Positions 40,923 through 50,101 are shown, numbered from the stretch's first letter. The stretch: 61,325 bases of DNA from an uncultured Gammaproteobacteria bacterium (GCA_903942465.1 CAJAPA010000025.1:1-61325); one strand, 5' to 3'. Translations and numbers: made by a program. The notes: generated by a model not told the origin, from the sequence alone.

Positions 40923-40934
40923 TTACTATAGTAA
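40923..40934. promoter_or_regulatory. 12-base palindrome upstream of the metal operon
   Basis: TTACTATAGTAA is a perfect palindrome about 80 bases before the first gene of the metal operon. TTGACA lies between (40898-40903, minus strand) but without a -10 at normal distance. The 187-base spacer 40842-41028 is AT-rich with no gene. Confidence 0.4.
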
Positions 40935-41028
40935 ATCTACGTAATGCTATAAAGCCCAGTCTGTATATTTGCATCTAATTTTGACCCGCCATTTGCATTA
41001 AATATTGCCCCATTCAAAGCTTTAATAA

Positions 41029-42237
41029 TTAGGCAACTGCCGATTTTAACTGGTCCAGATAGTCCGCCCACGCCTGCATCATAATTTTGCGCTCAGGAAG
41101 GTGCTTGGTGCGGTTGTATGCGCGGCCATTGGCGTCCTTAACGGCATGTGCCAATTGCTGTTCGATGAAGTCAACCCGGAACCCAAGCCCCTCATCCAGG
41201 ATGGTGCGGGCGGTGGCACGGAAGCCGTGCGGTGTGACCTGTTCGTTGCTGTAGCCCAATGTTCTCAGTGCTATGCGAACGGCATTTTCTGACATCGGAC
41301 GCCCACCCCGCCGGGCACTGGGAAAGACATAGCGGCCATAACCTGTCTGAAGCTGCAAGTCCCGCAGGATCGAGAGCGCCTGAGTACTCAGCGGCACGAT
41401 ATGGGGCTGGCGCATCTTCATCTTGTCGGCTGGGATGTCCCAATACGCCTGATCCCAGTCAATTTCAGCCCATTCCATGAAGCGAATCTCGCCCGGACGC
41501 TGAAACAGCATAGGCGTCAGCTGCGCTGCGGCCTTAACCACGTTTGTGCCCTTATACGCATCAATCGCCACCAGAAGCTTGCCCAGTTCGGCAGGATCGG
41601 TAATCGCCGCCCGGTGCTTGACCTTGAGATTAACCAAGGCCCCCTTCAGGTCCTGGGTCGCATCGCGCTCGGCACGACCCGTCGCAACGGCATAGCGCAA
41701 CACCTGGCTGGCAACCCGCTTGGCCCTATTCGCCGTTTCATGCAGGCCATCGGCTTCAATCAACCGAAAGGCCGAAAGCAGTTGCATCGGCTTCAGCTCC
41801 GAAACGGAAAACCCGCCGATAACCGGGCAAAGCTTCTTGCCCAGTATCCATTCCAGCTTCGCAAGCGTGACAGTCGCAGCACCTTCTTTTCTGCATTTCT
41901 CAACATACTCACCGGCCACCAGGGCGAAGGTGTTGGCGGTAGATATTTGCTTCAAGTGCTTGTTATGCTTCTTCAGGGCGCTCGGATCGACACCCGAAGC
42001 CAGCTCAAGCTTGGCCATCCGCGTCTTCTCTCGGGCTGCTGAGAGCGTCACGGTCGGATAGACCCCCAAGGCCAAACGCTTCTCTTTGCCACCATAGCGG
42101 TACTTAAAGCGCCAGTATTTGGCACCCGTGGGCATCAGCTCCAGATACATCCCGTTGCCGTCAGCGAGCTTGTAAGGCTTGTCCTTGGGTTTTGCCTGCT
42201 TAATAGCGGCTTCGGTTAGCTTATTTTGACCTGCCAT
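41029..42237 (-). CDS. P4-type tyrosine integrase (DUF4102 arm-binding domain)
   Basis: The 402-residue integrase starts with the DUF4102 arm-binding domain typical of P4-like integrases (TEAAIKQAKPKDKPYKLADG, then YRYGGKEKRLALGVYPTVTL). It has a core-binding domain and a catalytic domain with FQRPGEIRFMEWAEIDW, TPHGFRATARTIL, LAHAVKDANGRAYNRT and the Tyr in AYNRT. All catalytic residues are visible. It reads away from tRNA-Leu on the same strand, the usual layout for islands integrated at a tRNA 3' end. Confidence 0.93.
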   Translation of the reverse strand: MAGQNKLTEAAIKQAKPKDKPYKLADGNGMYLELMPTGAKYWRFKYRYGGKEKRLALGVYPTVTLSAAREKTRMAKLELASGVDPSALKKHNKHLKQISTANTFALVAGEYVEKCRKEGAATVTLAKLEWILGKKLCPVIGGFSVSELKPMQLLSAFRLIEADGLHETANRAKRVASQVLRYAVATGRAERDATQDLKGALVNLKVKHRAAITDPAELGKLLVAIDAYKGTNVVKAAAQLTPMLFQRPGEIRFMEWAEIDWDQAYWDIPADKMKMRQPHIVPLSTQALSILRDLQLQTGYGRYVFPSARRGGRPMSENAVRIALRTLGYSNEQVTPHGFRATARTILDEGLGFRVDFIEQQLAHAVKDANGRAYNRTKHLPERKIMMQAWADYLDQLKSAVA

Positions 42238-42265
42238 GATGACCGCGCCCCCAAGAGAATCGTCT

Positions 42266-42285
42266 TATGCCCCCTATTGTGCCCC
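42266..42285. repeat. short TGCCCC repeats upstream of the P4-type integrase
   Basis: TATGCCCCC and TGTGCCCC stand 9 bases apart just before the integrase start. TATGCCCCC is shared with the island's left end (28031-28039). Such repeats are candidates for integrase arm-type sites. Confidence 0.35.
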
Positions 42286-42341
42286 GTAGTTGTTTCGGTT
42301 GCAATAGCATCTCTTTGGACGTCTTGGGATATAAAACCAAT

Positions 42342-42364
42342 AAAAAACCCGCATTTACGCGGGT
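42342..42364 (-). terminator. terminator after tRNA-Leu
   Basis: On the minus strand ACCCGC / GCGGGT with a GTAAAT loop is followed by a T run. It ends the pgsA-tRNA transcript and separates it from the integrase gene. Confidence 0.75.
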
Positions 42365-42399
42365 CTTTGGACATCGTTGAATTTTACAAAACTATATTA

Positions 42400-42486
42400 T
42401 GGTGCCCCGGGCCGGACTCGAACCGGCACAACCTTGCGGTCGGGGGATTTTAAGTCCCATGCGTCTACCAATTTCGCCACCGGGGC
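42400..42486 (-). tRNA. tRNA-Leu(UAA)
   Basis: An 87-base tRNA with a long variable arm, acceptor GCCCCGG / CCGGGGC, the anticodon TAA in the loop TTAAAAT, the T arm GGTTCGAGTCC and an encoded CCA. It corresponds to leuZ in the E. coli order glyW-cysT-leuZ. Its 3' end is the proposed island attachment site and remains intact. Confidence 0.95.
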
Positions 42487-42503
42487 GGTGACTGGGCTGT
42501 CGA

Positions 42504-42577
42504 TGGAGGCCTGGGTCGGAATCGAACCGGCGTACACGGCTTTGCAGGCCGCTGCATGACCACTCTGCCACCAGGCC
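42504..42577 (-). tRNA. tRNA-Cys(GCA)
   Basis: A 74-base tRNA with acceptor GGCCTGG / CCAGGCC, the anticodon GCA in the loop CTGCAAA, the T arm GGTTCGATTCC and an encoded CCA. It is the middle gene of the Gly-Cys-Leu set. Confidence 0.94.
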
Positions 42578-42665
42578 GGTGGGCTTTGAATTCTAGCGAA
42601 AAACCCCGAAAAGTTCTAGGCCGGAAAATGAAAAACCCCGGGCGGACCGAGGTTTTTCGATAAAC

Positions 42666-42741
<76 letters not shown>

Positions 42742-42797
42742 GTGGAAGACTATTATCGGTTTTCCCCGATTTTCTGTCAACCCTCAATATGAACAAT

Positions 42798-43352
42798 TCA
42801 CTTCTGCATGCTTGGCCAAGCGGCCCGCAGGTAATCTACGCCCGACCACAGGGTCAAGGCCGCAGCAATCGTGAGTAGGCTTTGGCCGATCAGGAAAATG
42901 GGCAATCCGAACAGATCCTCCTGGAACAACAGACAGCCCAGTGCCACCATCTGGAAGATGGTCTTGATCTTGCCCAAAGCCGCGACTTTGACCAGCCCAT
43001 GGGCGCCGATCTGCGCCATCCATTCGCGCAGGGCGGAAATCGTGATTTCACGGCCGACGATGACGGCAGCCAACAAGGCCATGTACACCGTGTGATGGCG
43101 CTGGACGATGATGAACAGGGTAATGGCGACCGCGAGCTTGTCGGCCACGGGATCCAGAAAGGCGCCGAAGGCCGAACCCATGTTGAAGCGGCGTGCGATC
43201 CAGCCGTCCAGCCAATCGGTGAGCGCACCCATCACGAACACAGCGGTCGTGATGATGTGCCCCTGGGGGTGTGGCCAGTAAAACGCGGCCACCATCACCG
43301 GAATGGTGATGATGCGGAACAGGGTCAGCCAGGTTGGAATGGTGATGGCCAT
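42798..43352 (-). CDS. pgsA: CDP-diacylglycerol--glycerol-3-phosphate 3-phosphatidyltransferase
   Basis: PgsA makes phosphatidylglycerophosphate in the inner membrane, the committed step to phosphatidylglycerol and cardiolipin. The 184-residue protein has several membrane helices and the CDP-alcohol phosphotransferase motif in ALTDWLDGWIARRFN through GAFLDPVADKLA, with all the conserved Asp residues. Its ATG overlaps the uvrC stop (TGATG). The uvrC-pgsA-tRNA order is conserved widely in gammaproteobacteria. Confidence 0.95.
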   Translation of the reverse strand: MAITIPTWLTLFRIITIPVMVAAFYWPHPQGHIITTAVFVMGALTDWLDGWIARRFNMGSAFGAFLDPVADKLAVAITLFIIVQRHHTVYMALLAAVIVGREITISALREWMAQIGAHGLVKVAALGKIKTIFQMVALGCLLFQEDLFGLPIFLIGQSLLTIAAALTLWSGVDYLRAAWPSMQK

Positions 43353-45184
43353 CAGGGCACCAGATCGATGCCGTGGAGTTGGGCATAGATACGCTCGGCC
43401 AACGCCTGATTGATCCCTTCGACCCGCGCGATTTCTTCCACTCCCGCCCCTTTCAATCCCGGCAAGCCGCCGAAATGCTTCAGCAGGCTGGCGCGGCGCT
43501 TGGCACCGATGCCTTCAATGCGTTCTAGTGTACTCGTATCACGCGTTTTCTGCCGACGTCCGCGGTGGCCGGTGATGGCGAAACGGTGGGCTTCATCGCG
43601 CACCTGCTGCACCAGCTGCAGGGCCGGCGATTCGGCGCCGGGTTTGATTTCGCGGCCGTCGGGAAGAATCAGCGTCTCGTCGCCGGCCTTGCGCGCCGCG
43701 CCTTTGGCTACGCCCACCAGCACCACGGACGTGATGCCCAGCTCAGCGAACACGGCCCGAGCACGCGCCAACTGCCCCTCCCCGCCATCGATCAAAAGCA
43801 CGTCCGGCATGACGCCCTGCTCCAGAGCGCGCTTGAATCGCCTTTGCAGCGCCTGCTGCATCGCCGCGTAATCGTCACCGGGTGTGATGCCATTGATGTT
43901 GAACCGCCGATATTGGCCTGGAACTGCGCCTTCGGCATTGAACACCACATTGGATGCGACCGTGGCTTCACCCTGGGTATGCGATATATCGAAGCACTCG
44001 ATGCGATGCGGCGGCTCGGCCATGACCAGCAACTCCTGGAGCGCATGCAGACGGTTACGTTGCGCCAGTTTGCCATGGCGCTCCGTGGCTAGCGCCAACT
44101 GGGCGTTCTGCATGGCCATGGCCAGATAGCGTGCGCGTTCACCACGCACCGAATCCTTGATTTCCACCCGCCGCCGGCCAAACTCCGACAGCACCGTTTC
44201 CAATAAGGCCTGGTCCTCGATGGCATGGCTGAGGATCAGCTCACGCGGTGGCGGACGTTCGAGATAATACTGGGCGACAAAGGCCGAAAGCACTTCTTCC
44301 GCACGCTCGGCGCCGTTGCATTTCGGGAAATAGGCACGCGTTCCGAAACTCATGCCGTTACGGAAACTCAGGCTCATCACACAGGCGGTTCCGTCCTCGA
44401 TGACGGCCGCCAACACATCCATGTCGACCTGATCGCCCTCGACGTACTGCTTGGCCTGCACGGTACGGATGCCGGCAATGGTGTCGCGCAGGGATGCCGC
44501 GTTTTCGAATTCGAGCCGCTGGCTGGCTTCATCCATTGCACGGGTCAGATCATCGACCAGGTCCTTGCTACGGCCGTTGAGGAACATCCCGGCGCGCTTG
44601 ATGCTGGCATCGTACTCACGGGCGCCGATGAGACCGACGCAGGGCGCACTGCAGCGTCCGATCTGATGCTGAAGGCAGGGCCTTGAACGGTTGCGGAATA
44701 CCGCATTTTCGCAGGTCCGCAGCTTGAAAATCTTCTGCATCAGATCGAGCGTGGTGCGGACGGCAGTCACGCTCGGATAGGGACCGAAATAGCTGCCGGA
44801 CAATGTCCGCGAACCACGGTGGAAAGCGATGCGTGGCCAGGTTTCTTCGGTGATGACGATATACGGATAGCTTTTGTCGTCACGCAGCAGGATGTTGTAG
44901 CGCGGCTTCAGTGACTTGATGAGCTGATTCTCGAGAATCAGCGCCTCGGCTTCGGTCCGGGTAACCGTGACCTCCATGCGCGAAATCTGTTTGACCATGT
45001 GTGCGATGCGACGGGATGGCAGATCGTCACGGAAATAGCTGGCGACGCGTTTCTTCAGGTTGGCGGCCTTGCCCACGTAAAGCACGCCGCCGTCAGGGGC
45101 GTACATGCGGTAAACCCCGGGTGCCGAGGACAGGTCGCCTGCGAACAGTCGGCCGTCGAATGCGCTGTCGGCGGGGTCGCTCAT
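43352..45184 (-). CDS. uvrC: excinuclease ABC subunit C
   Basis: UvrC makes the two incisions of nucleotide excision repair. The 610-residue protein has the GIY-YIG nuclease at the N-terminus (GVYRMYAPDGGVLYVGKA), four cysteines around CENAVFRNRSRPCLQHQIGR, the UVR motif (LEFENAASLRDTI) near residue 215, the RNase H-like domain from about residue 390 (ECFDISHTQGEATVAS, LLIDGGEGQLARA) and a C-terminal double HhH (LERIEGIGAKRRASLLKHFG). Length and domain order are standard. It starts 6 bases after the NHL gene stop. Confidence 0.97.
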   Translation of the reverse strand: MSDPADSAFDGRLFAGDLSSAPGVYRMYAPDGGVLYVGKAANLKKRVASYFRDDLPSRRIAHMVKQISRMEVTVTRTEAEALILENQLIKSLKPRYNILLRDDKSYPYIVITEETWPRIAFHRGSRTLSGSYFGPYPSVTAVRTTLDLMQKIFKLRTCENAVFRNRSRPCLQHQIGRCSAPCVGLIGAREYDASIKRAGMFLNGRSKDLVDDLTRAMDEASQRLEFENAASLRDTIAGIRTVQAKQYVEGDQVDMDVLAAVIEDGTACVMSLSFRNGMSFGTRAYFPKCNGAERAEEVLSAFVAQYYLERPPPRELILSHAIEDQALLETVLSEFGRRRVEIKDSVRGERARYLAMAMQNAQLALATERHGKLAQRNRLHALQELLVMAEPPHRIECFDISHTQGEATVASNVVFNAEGAVPGQYRRFNINGITPGDDYAAMQQALQRRFKRALEQGVMPDVLLIDGGEGQLARARAVFAELGITSVVLVGVAKGAARKAGDETLILPDGREIKPGAESPALQLVQQVRDEAHRFAITGHRGRRQKTRDTSTLERIEGIGAKRRASLLKHFGGLPGLKGAGVEEIARVEGINQALAERIYAQLHGIDLVP

Positions 45185-45190
45185 CAGGAA

Positions 45191-46615
45191 TCAGGCCGAA
45201 TGGATGTTGATGCGCGAGAGATACTCGGATTCGAAGAAATACCGGTAAATATGGTTGCCGGCACTGTCGGCTATCCACAGGGACTCTGCATCCAGGGCCA
45301 GAGCGCTGGGACGCAGCAGATTCTGCATCAGACTGACCGTGGACAGCAGGTTGTTTTTCAGATGGTAGCTACGGACCTTCCTGTTGTAGGCATCGGCAAT
45401 CCATGCCATTCCACGCGCTTCATCGACCACGACCCCGGTCGGATGCTGCATGGCGCCGGCCTGGCGGGTACCGTCGGCATTTCCGAACTGGTAAAGGCCA
45501 TGACCGATCAGGGTATTCACGCGTCCCTCGGGAACGGCAACCGTGCGCAGTGCCGAAGCCGTGCCTTCGACCATATAAAGGAAGTTCTGGGTTCCTGCCA
45601 GTCCGAGCGGGTGCGCCAAACGGGCGCGGTCGCCGACGCCGTCGAGCAGTCCAAAGGCACCGCCGCCGACCAGATTGATGAACTGAGGATTGCTCAAGTT
45701 GAGTATTCCGAGCCGATTATTGCCGCTGTCGGCTACGATCAGGCTGTCCTGATGGATGCACAGACCACTGGGATTGTTCAATCGGACGGCCGCGACTTCA
45801 TGGCCGCTGTCTGCAACGTGGAAGCCCGGGCGGCCATCGCCGAGCAGGGTATCCACGCTGCCATGCAGAAGACTGAGGCGACGCACGGCGTGATTGCCCG
45901 TATCGGCGACATAAACATGTTCCCTGAACACGGTGAGCGCCGTCGGGCGGTGAAAACTGGAGTCCGCTGCCGAACCGTCGAGAAACAAGGGCACGCCGTT
46001 TCCGAACTCGCGGATGATGCGGCCATCGAGGGCACACTCGAGAATGCGGTGGTGGCCGGCGTCTGCAATGTAAAGCAGTCCCTTGGCGATTGCCAATCCG
46101 GAAGGGGCATTGAGCGTACTGAACACCTTGCTACGCGCCTTGGCTTTGAGCGCTCCCGGCTTGGAACCGGCGGGAGTGGCGGATTCCAGCATGGCCGAAA
46201 TCCGTGTTTCCAGAGCGGCGGTCTGGTCGTCACCGACGAAATCCGCGACATGCCGGCCCTTACCGTCGATCAGCACCATGCTCGGCCAGGAATGCGCGGC
46301 ATAATGCTGCCATGTGATCCACTCGCGGTCATTGGCGACAGGGAACCCGATATCCAAACGCGTCACCGCTTCGCCGAGCAGTTTGGCGTCCTGTTCGGCA
46401 TTGAATTTGGGAAGATGGATGGCCAAAACGGAGACGGCATCCGGCCACCTGCGTTGAATCTGGGTAAGGTCATGCAGGATGTTGTGGCAATAGACGGAAG
46501 ACGCGCTCCAGAACAGGAGAATGACGATCCTGCCACGGTGCGCGGCGATGCGCTGGGGCTCGGCATTCAGCCAATCCAGCTTGTCACTCAACTCGTACGC
46601 CGGTGTTGGGCTCAT
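45191..46615 (-). CDS. thioredoxin-like domain plus NHL repeats (NHLRC2-like)
   Basis: The 474-residue protein has no signal peptide. Residues 1-150 look like a thioredoxin fold (GRIVILLFWSASSVYCHN, HSWPSMVLIDGKGRHVADFV). The usual CxxC is changed to SVYC, so only one active-site Cys remains. The rest carries about six NHL propeller repeats, seen as LNAPSGLAIAKGLLYIADAG, HHRILE, FHRPTALTVF, LNNPSGLCIHQDSLIVADSG and MQHPTGVVVDEARG. NHLRC2-type proteins combine these parts, but the bacterial role is not settled. It lies between kdsB and uvrC in the same direction. AGGAG precedes the start. Confidence 0.78.
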   Translation of the reverse strand: MSPTPAYELSDKLDWLNAEPQRIAAHRGRIVILLFWSASSVYCHNILHDLTQIQRRWPDAVSVLAIHLPKFNAEQDAKLLGEAVTRLDIGFPVANDREWITWQHYAAHSWPSMVLIDGKGRHVADFVGDDQTAALETRISAMLESATPAGSKPGALKAKARSKVFSTLNAPSGLAIAKGLLYIADAGHHRILECALDGRIIREFGNGVPLFLDGSAADSSFHRPTALTVFREHVYVADTGNHAVRRLSLLHGSVDTLLGDGRPGFHVADSGHEVAAVRLNNPSGLCIHQDSLIVADSGNNRLGILNLSNPQFINLVGGGAFGLLDGVGDRARLAHPLGLAGTQNFLYMVEGTASALRTVAVPEGRVNTLIGHGLYQFGNADGTRQAGAMQHPTGVVVDEARGMAWIADAYNRKVRSYHLKNNLLSTVSLMQNLLRPSALALDAESLWIADSAGNHIYRYFFESEYLSRINIHSA

Positions 46616-46639
46616 GTCCTGCTCCTGACCCGGTTCATG

Positions 46640-47389
46640 TTACTCCTCCCGAGACGCCCAGAAAATGTTGGCGCGATCGAGGTCCTCTTGAGTATCCACG
46701 CCCGGCGGGAATTCGGCAAGCGCTGCGGCAACTACGATACCGAAACCGTTTTCAAGGACGCGTAACTGTTCAAGGGACTCGCAACATTCCAGCGGGGTGG
46801 CCGGCAAGGCGCTGAACTGCTTCAGGAAGCCTGCGCGGTAGGCATAAATGCCGATATGCCGCCATGCCAGGGCGGGGAGTGAGCCGGGGACATCACGCGG
46901 CCATGGCACCGGTGCGCGACTGAAATACAGGGCCCTGCCCCGCGCATCAATCACAACTTTGACCGCATTGGGATTATTGAATTCGGCCAGATCCCGGATT
47001 CCGGTAACCAAGGTCGCCATCGGCTCGCCGCTTTCGGCAAGCAGTTCCGCCAATTGCCGGATACTCCGTGCCGGGGCGAAAGGTTCATCTCCCTGCAGAT
47101 TGACGATGATGCGATCATCCGGCCAGGACAATTGATCGGCGCATTCGGCCAGACGGTCGGTTCCCGAGCGATGTTCCGGCGAAGTCATGCAGACCGTCAC
47201 CGAATCCATATGCAGTGCTTCTGCGATACGGACATCATCGGTGGCAATCACCACGTCGCGAGCCCCTGCCGCCAGCGCCCGTTCGGCCACATGCCGAATC
47301 ATCGGCTTGCCGCCGATAGTGAGTAATGGCTTGCCCGGCAGCCGGGTCGACGCGAATCGGGCCGGAATGGCAACGGTGAAATCAAGCAT
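46640..47389 (-). CDS. kdsB: 3-deoxy-manno-octulosonate cytidylyltransferase
   Basis: KdsB activates KDO as CMP-KDO for the lipid A core. From the ATG at 47389 the protein has 249 residues, starting with [20 protein letters not shown], the nucleotide-binding signature. Later motifs are [21 protein letters not shown] and the Mg-binding and sugar-contact part ending in [11 protein letters not shown]. An upstream extension of the frame lies inside lpxK. Its start overlaps the lpxK end by 8 bases. Confidence 0.95.
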   Translation of the reverse strand: MLDFTVAIPARFASTRLPGKPLLTIGGKPMIRHVAERALAAGARDVVIATDDVRIAEALHMDSVTVCMTSPEHRSGTDRLAECADQLSWPDDRIIVNLQGDEPFAPARSIRQLAELLAESGEPMATLVTGIRDLAEFNNPNAVKVVIDARGRALYFSRAPVPWPRDVPGSLPALAWRHIGIYAYRAGFLKQFSALPATPLECCESLEQLRVLENGFGIVVAAALAEFPPGVDTQEDLDRANIFWASREE

Positions 47390-48344
47390 GGGGGTCTCCC
47401 TCCGCCGACAATCGGCGATTGAACTGCGCATAGAAAGCAGCGCTAAGCACGGCATCGACGGCAACGGACCAAAGATCCTGCCGGCCTGCCGCTTCTACCT
47501 TGACTGCATCTTTCTCGGTCATCAGTACCGGTCCTTCCGGAAGATCGGCGGCAACGAAACGATGATGGTCGGGGAATGCATGCTCAATGATCTGAATGCC
47601 GGATTGCCGGAGCATGTCGAAAAACCGATTCGGATTGCCAATACCCGCAAGTGCATGCACCCTGCTTCCGGAGAAATCCGACAAGGCCCGGACTTCATCG
47701 GATATCAGATTCCTGCAAAATCCCGGCTTGAGTTGCATGCCATAGGCATCGGCATCATCCGGATCCTGGCCATTGCGGATACGGAAATCGACTTTTCGAG
47801 GCCATTCCCTGAGGGGTCCGGCCGGCAGCAGCAAGCCGTTGCCATACCCGCGGGCGTCATCGATGATTTCGATCTCGAGGCTTCGCTGCAAACGCTGATG
47901 CTGCAACCCGTCATCGGATACGATGACACTGCATCCCGTGCGGACCAGAAATTCGGCGGCACGGCGGCGGTCGGCATCCACACGGACCGGAATCTCGCAT
48001 CGCCGTGCAATCAATAGCGGCTCATCGCCTGTTACCAATGCCTGGGAATCCTTTGCAACTGAAACGGGACCGGATCCGTTGCGGCCATAGCCCCGACTGA
48101 CCACCCCAGGGGTATAACCTGTGGCCTTCAGATAATCCACCAAGGCAATAATGACCGGGGTTTTTCCGGTACCGCCCGCCGTGAAATTACCCACCACGAT
48201 GATCGGCACCGGCAAGGCTTGCGCGGTGACTGGGCTGCGCCATGCTATTGCCGCCGCATAGATCTTTGCCAATACGCGAAGCACCCAGGGTGCCGGCGCA
48301 CCGGCGTACCAAATGGCATTGAGTCGGGATTCAAGGCCGCGCAT
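47382..48344 (-). CDS. lpxK: tetraacyldisaccharide 4'-kinase
   Basis: LpxK phosphorylates the 4' position of the lipid A precursor at the inner membrane. The 320-residue protein has an N-terminal amphipathic part, the P-loop [14 protein letters not shown] (near residue 50), [16 protein letters not shown] and the active-site region [13 protein letters not shown]. The end has the C-terminal motif LMTEKDAVK. Its ATG overlaps the msbA stop by one base, and kdsB follows with an 8-base overlap, so the three genes form one unit. Confidence 0.96.
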   Translation of the reverse strand: MRGLESRLNAIWYAGAPAPWVLRVLAKIYAAAIAWRSPVTAQALPVPIIVVGNFTAGGTGKTPVIIALVDYLKATGYTPGVVSRGYGRNGSGPVSVAKDSQALVTGDEPLLIARRCEIPVRVDADRRRAAEFLVRTGCSVIVSDDGLQHQRLQRSLEIEIIDDARGYGNGLLLPAGPLREWPRKVDFRIRNGQDPDDADAYGMQLKPGFCRNLISDEVRALSDFSGSRVHALAGIGNPNRFFDMLRQSGIQIIEHAFPDHHRFVAADLPEGPVLMTEKDAVKVEAAGRQDLWSVAVDAVLSAAFYAQFNRRLSAEGDPHA

Positions 48345-50101
48345 CAGGCGCCATCCGCATCCCTGAACTGCATCTGGTGCAGGTGACTGTAGAGCCCACC
48401 GCGCTGCAGCAGTTCCGCATGGGTTCCGACCTCGGCCAGTCGGCCCTCGTCGAGCACCAGAACCTGATCGGCATGCTCGACCGTGGAGAGACGGTGCGCG
48501 ATGATCAGGGTGGTCCGGTCCGGAATGAGGTGGGCCAAGGCATCCTGCACCAGACGCTCGGACTCATTGTCGAGCGCCGCCGTGGCCTCATCCAGAATCA
48601 GGATCGGCGCATCTTTCAGGATCGCGCGGGCAATGGCGAGACGCTGTTTCTGCCCGCCGCTGAGGCGGCCGCCACGCTCCCCGATCGCGGTATTCACGCC
48701 GTCAGGGAGCTTGAGTACGAATTCATCGGCATTGGCCGAACGCAGCGCATCCCAGACTTCGGCATCACTGGCGCCCGCCTTGCCGTAGCGCACGTTGGCC
48801 ATGACCGAATCATCGAACAGCATGACCTGCTGGCTGACCAGGGCAATCTGCCGGCGCAGATCGGCGAGCTTCAGCTCACGGATATCAATCCCGTCCAGCA
48901 GGATCTGGCCGGCACTGGGCTCGTAAAATCGGGGGATCAGCCGGATCAGGCTGGTCTTTCCGCTGCCGGAACGGCCGACGATTGCGGTGACGGTACCGGG
49001 TTTGGCGGTAAAGCTGATTTCGGACAGGGCCGCCTTCCCGTTTTGCGCATAGCGGACGCTGACGGCTTCAAAGCGAATTTCACCGACAGCACGCTCAAGA
49101 CCGCGATGCCCCGTGTCCGGCTCATCGGATTGATCGAGAATGCCGAACAGGCGGTCACTGGCCGCAACACCACGTTGGATGATGCTCTGCACGTTGGTAA
49201 TGCGTTTCAGGGACGGCAACAGCACCATCATCGAGGTCATCAGGGTCACGAACGAACCGGCAGTCATACGGCCCTGCATGGCTTCCTGTCCGGCAACGAC
49301 CAGAATGACCGCAAGTGCTGCAGCGGCAAGGATCTGCACGGTGGCCGAGGCCGTCGCCTTGGTCGCTTCGACTTTGAGATGCATGCCGAGATTGCTGCGG
49401 GCAAGGCCGGCATAGCGGCGGTGCTCCGCATCCTGCATACCGTAAATCTTGACTTCGTGCTGGGCGGACAGCGCCTCTTCGGCCGCCTGCGCCATCTTGC
49501 CCACGCCATCCTGGATGCCGCGGTTGATGCGTCGGTAACGTTTACCCACTTTCGAGGAAATAAAACCGATGATCGGTGCGATGACCAATACCGCCAGGGT
49601 GACCTTGACGCTCTGCATGAGCATGACGCCGATCATGACCAGAATGGTCAGCGTATCGGTTACAGCGATCTTGATGGCCTCGCTGGTCGCCTGCGAAACC
49701 TGGTCGGTGTCGTAATTCAGACGACTGACCAGTGCCGGAATGGGCTCCTGATCGAAACGGGAGCTCGGCATGCGCAGGAATTTATCAAGAATCTGCTGGC
49801 GCAGATCGAGGACGACGCTCCGGCCGGTCCGCGCCATGCCGTAATCGGTGACGAAGGTGGCGATGCCGCGGACTATGAACAATCCAAGAATGGACAGTGG
49901 AAGAACCCAGCGCACTTCCGGATTCTTGGCCACGAAGGTCTGGTCGACCATCGGTTTCATCAGCGCCGTAAATGCGCCCGCCGCCAGCGCTTCGACAATC
50001 ATGCCCACGAAGGCAAGTATCAGGAAAACACGGTATTTGCCGGTGTAACCGAGCAACCGGCGGTAAACCGCCCAGACCCCCGGAACGGATTCAGCGCTCA
50101 C
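48344..50101 (-). CDS. msbA: lipid A export ATP-binding/permease protein
   Basis: MsbA flips lipid A-core across the inner membrane. A GTG at 50101 is chosen: GGAG lies 7 bases upstream and the 585 residues match the family, whereas an in-frame upstream ATG (50161) lies deep inside exbD. Six membrane helices occupy about residues 20-310. The ATPase part has VGRSGSGKTSLIRLI, LSGGQKQRLAIARAIL and ILILDEATAALD. It overlaps exbD by 11 bases and lpxK by one base. Confidence 0.95.
   Translation of the reverse strand: MSAESVPGVWAVYRRLLGYTGKYRVFLILAFVGMIVEALAAGAFTALMKPMVDQTFVAKNPEVRWVLPLSILGLFIVRGIATFVTDYGMARTGRSVVLDLRQQILDKFLRMPSSRFDQEPIPALVSRLNYDTDQVSQATSEAIKIAVTDTLTILVMIGVMLMQSVKVTLAVLVIAPIIGFISSKVGKRYRRINRGIQDGVGKMAQAAEEALSAQHEVKIYGMQDAEHRRYAGLARSNLGMHLKVEATKATASATVQILAAAALAVILVVAGQEAMQGRMTAGSFVTLMTSMMVLLPSLKRITNVQSIIQRGVAASDRLFGILDQSDEPDTGHRGLERAVGEIRFEAVSVRYAQNGKAALSEISFTAKPGTVTAIVGRSGSGKTSLIRLIPRFYEPSAGQILLDGIDIRELKLADLRRQIALVSQQVMLFDDSVMANVRYGKAGASDAEVWDALRSANADEFVLKLPDGVNTAIGERGGRLSGGQKQRLAIARAILKDAPILILDEATAALDNESERLVQDALAHLIPDRTTLIIAHRLSTVEHADQVLVLDEGRLAEVGTHAELLQRGGLYSHLHQMQFRDADGA

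Larger units (their letters stand above)
27946..42413. mobile_element. genomic island next to tRNA-Leu, about 14.4 kb
   Basis: The segment has tyrosine recombinase genes near both ends, AlpA/HTH regulatory genes, broken gene remnants and a metal resistance operon. It is visibly richer in A+T than both flanks. The right end lies against the 3' end of tRNA-Leu, a classic target of P4-type integrases. The proposed left end is a 13-base near copy of the tRNA end (27946-27958), so the left boundary is less sure than the right one. Confidence 0.65.

Noticed and set aside
42628-42660. Possible terminator between tRNA-Cys and tRNA-Gly
   Set aside because: The outer bases AAAAACC / GGTTTTT can pair, but the stem is weak and a terminator would cut the conserved tRNA transcript. 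Kept out as unsupported.
44999-46765. Open frame of 588 codons opposite uvrC and the NHL gene
   Set aside because: It spans two real genes on the other strand and shows no domain.
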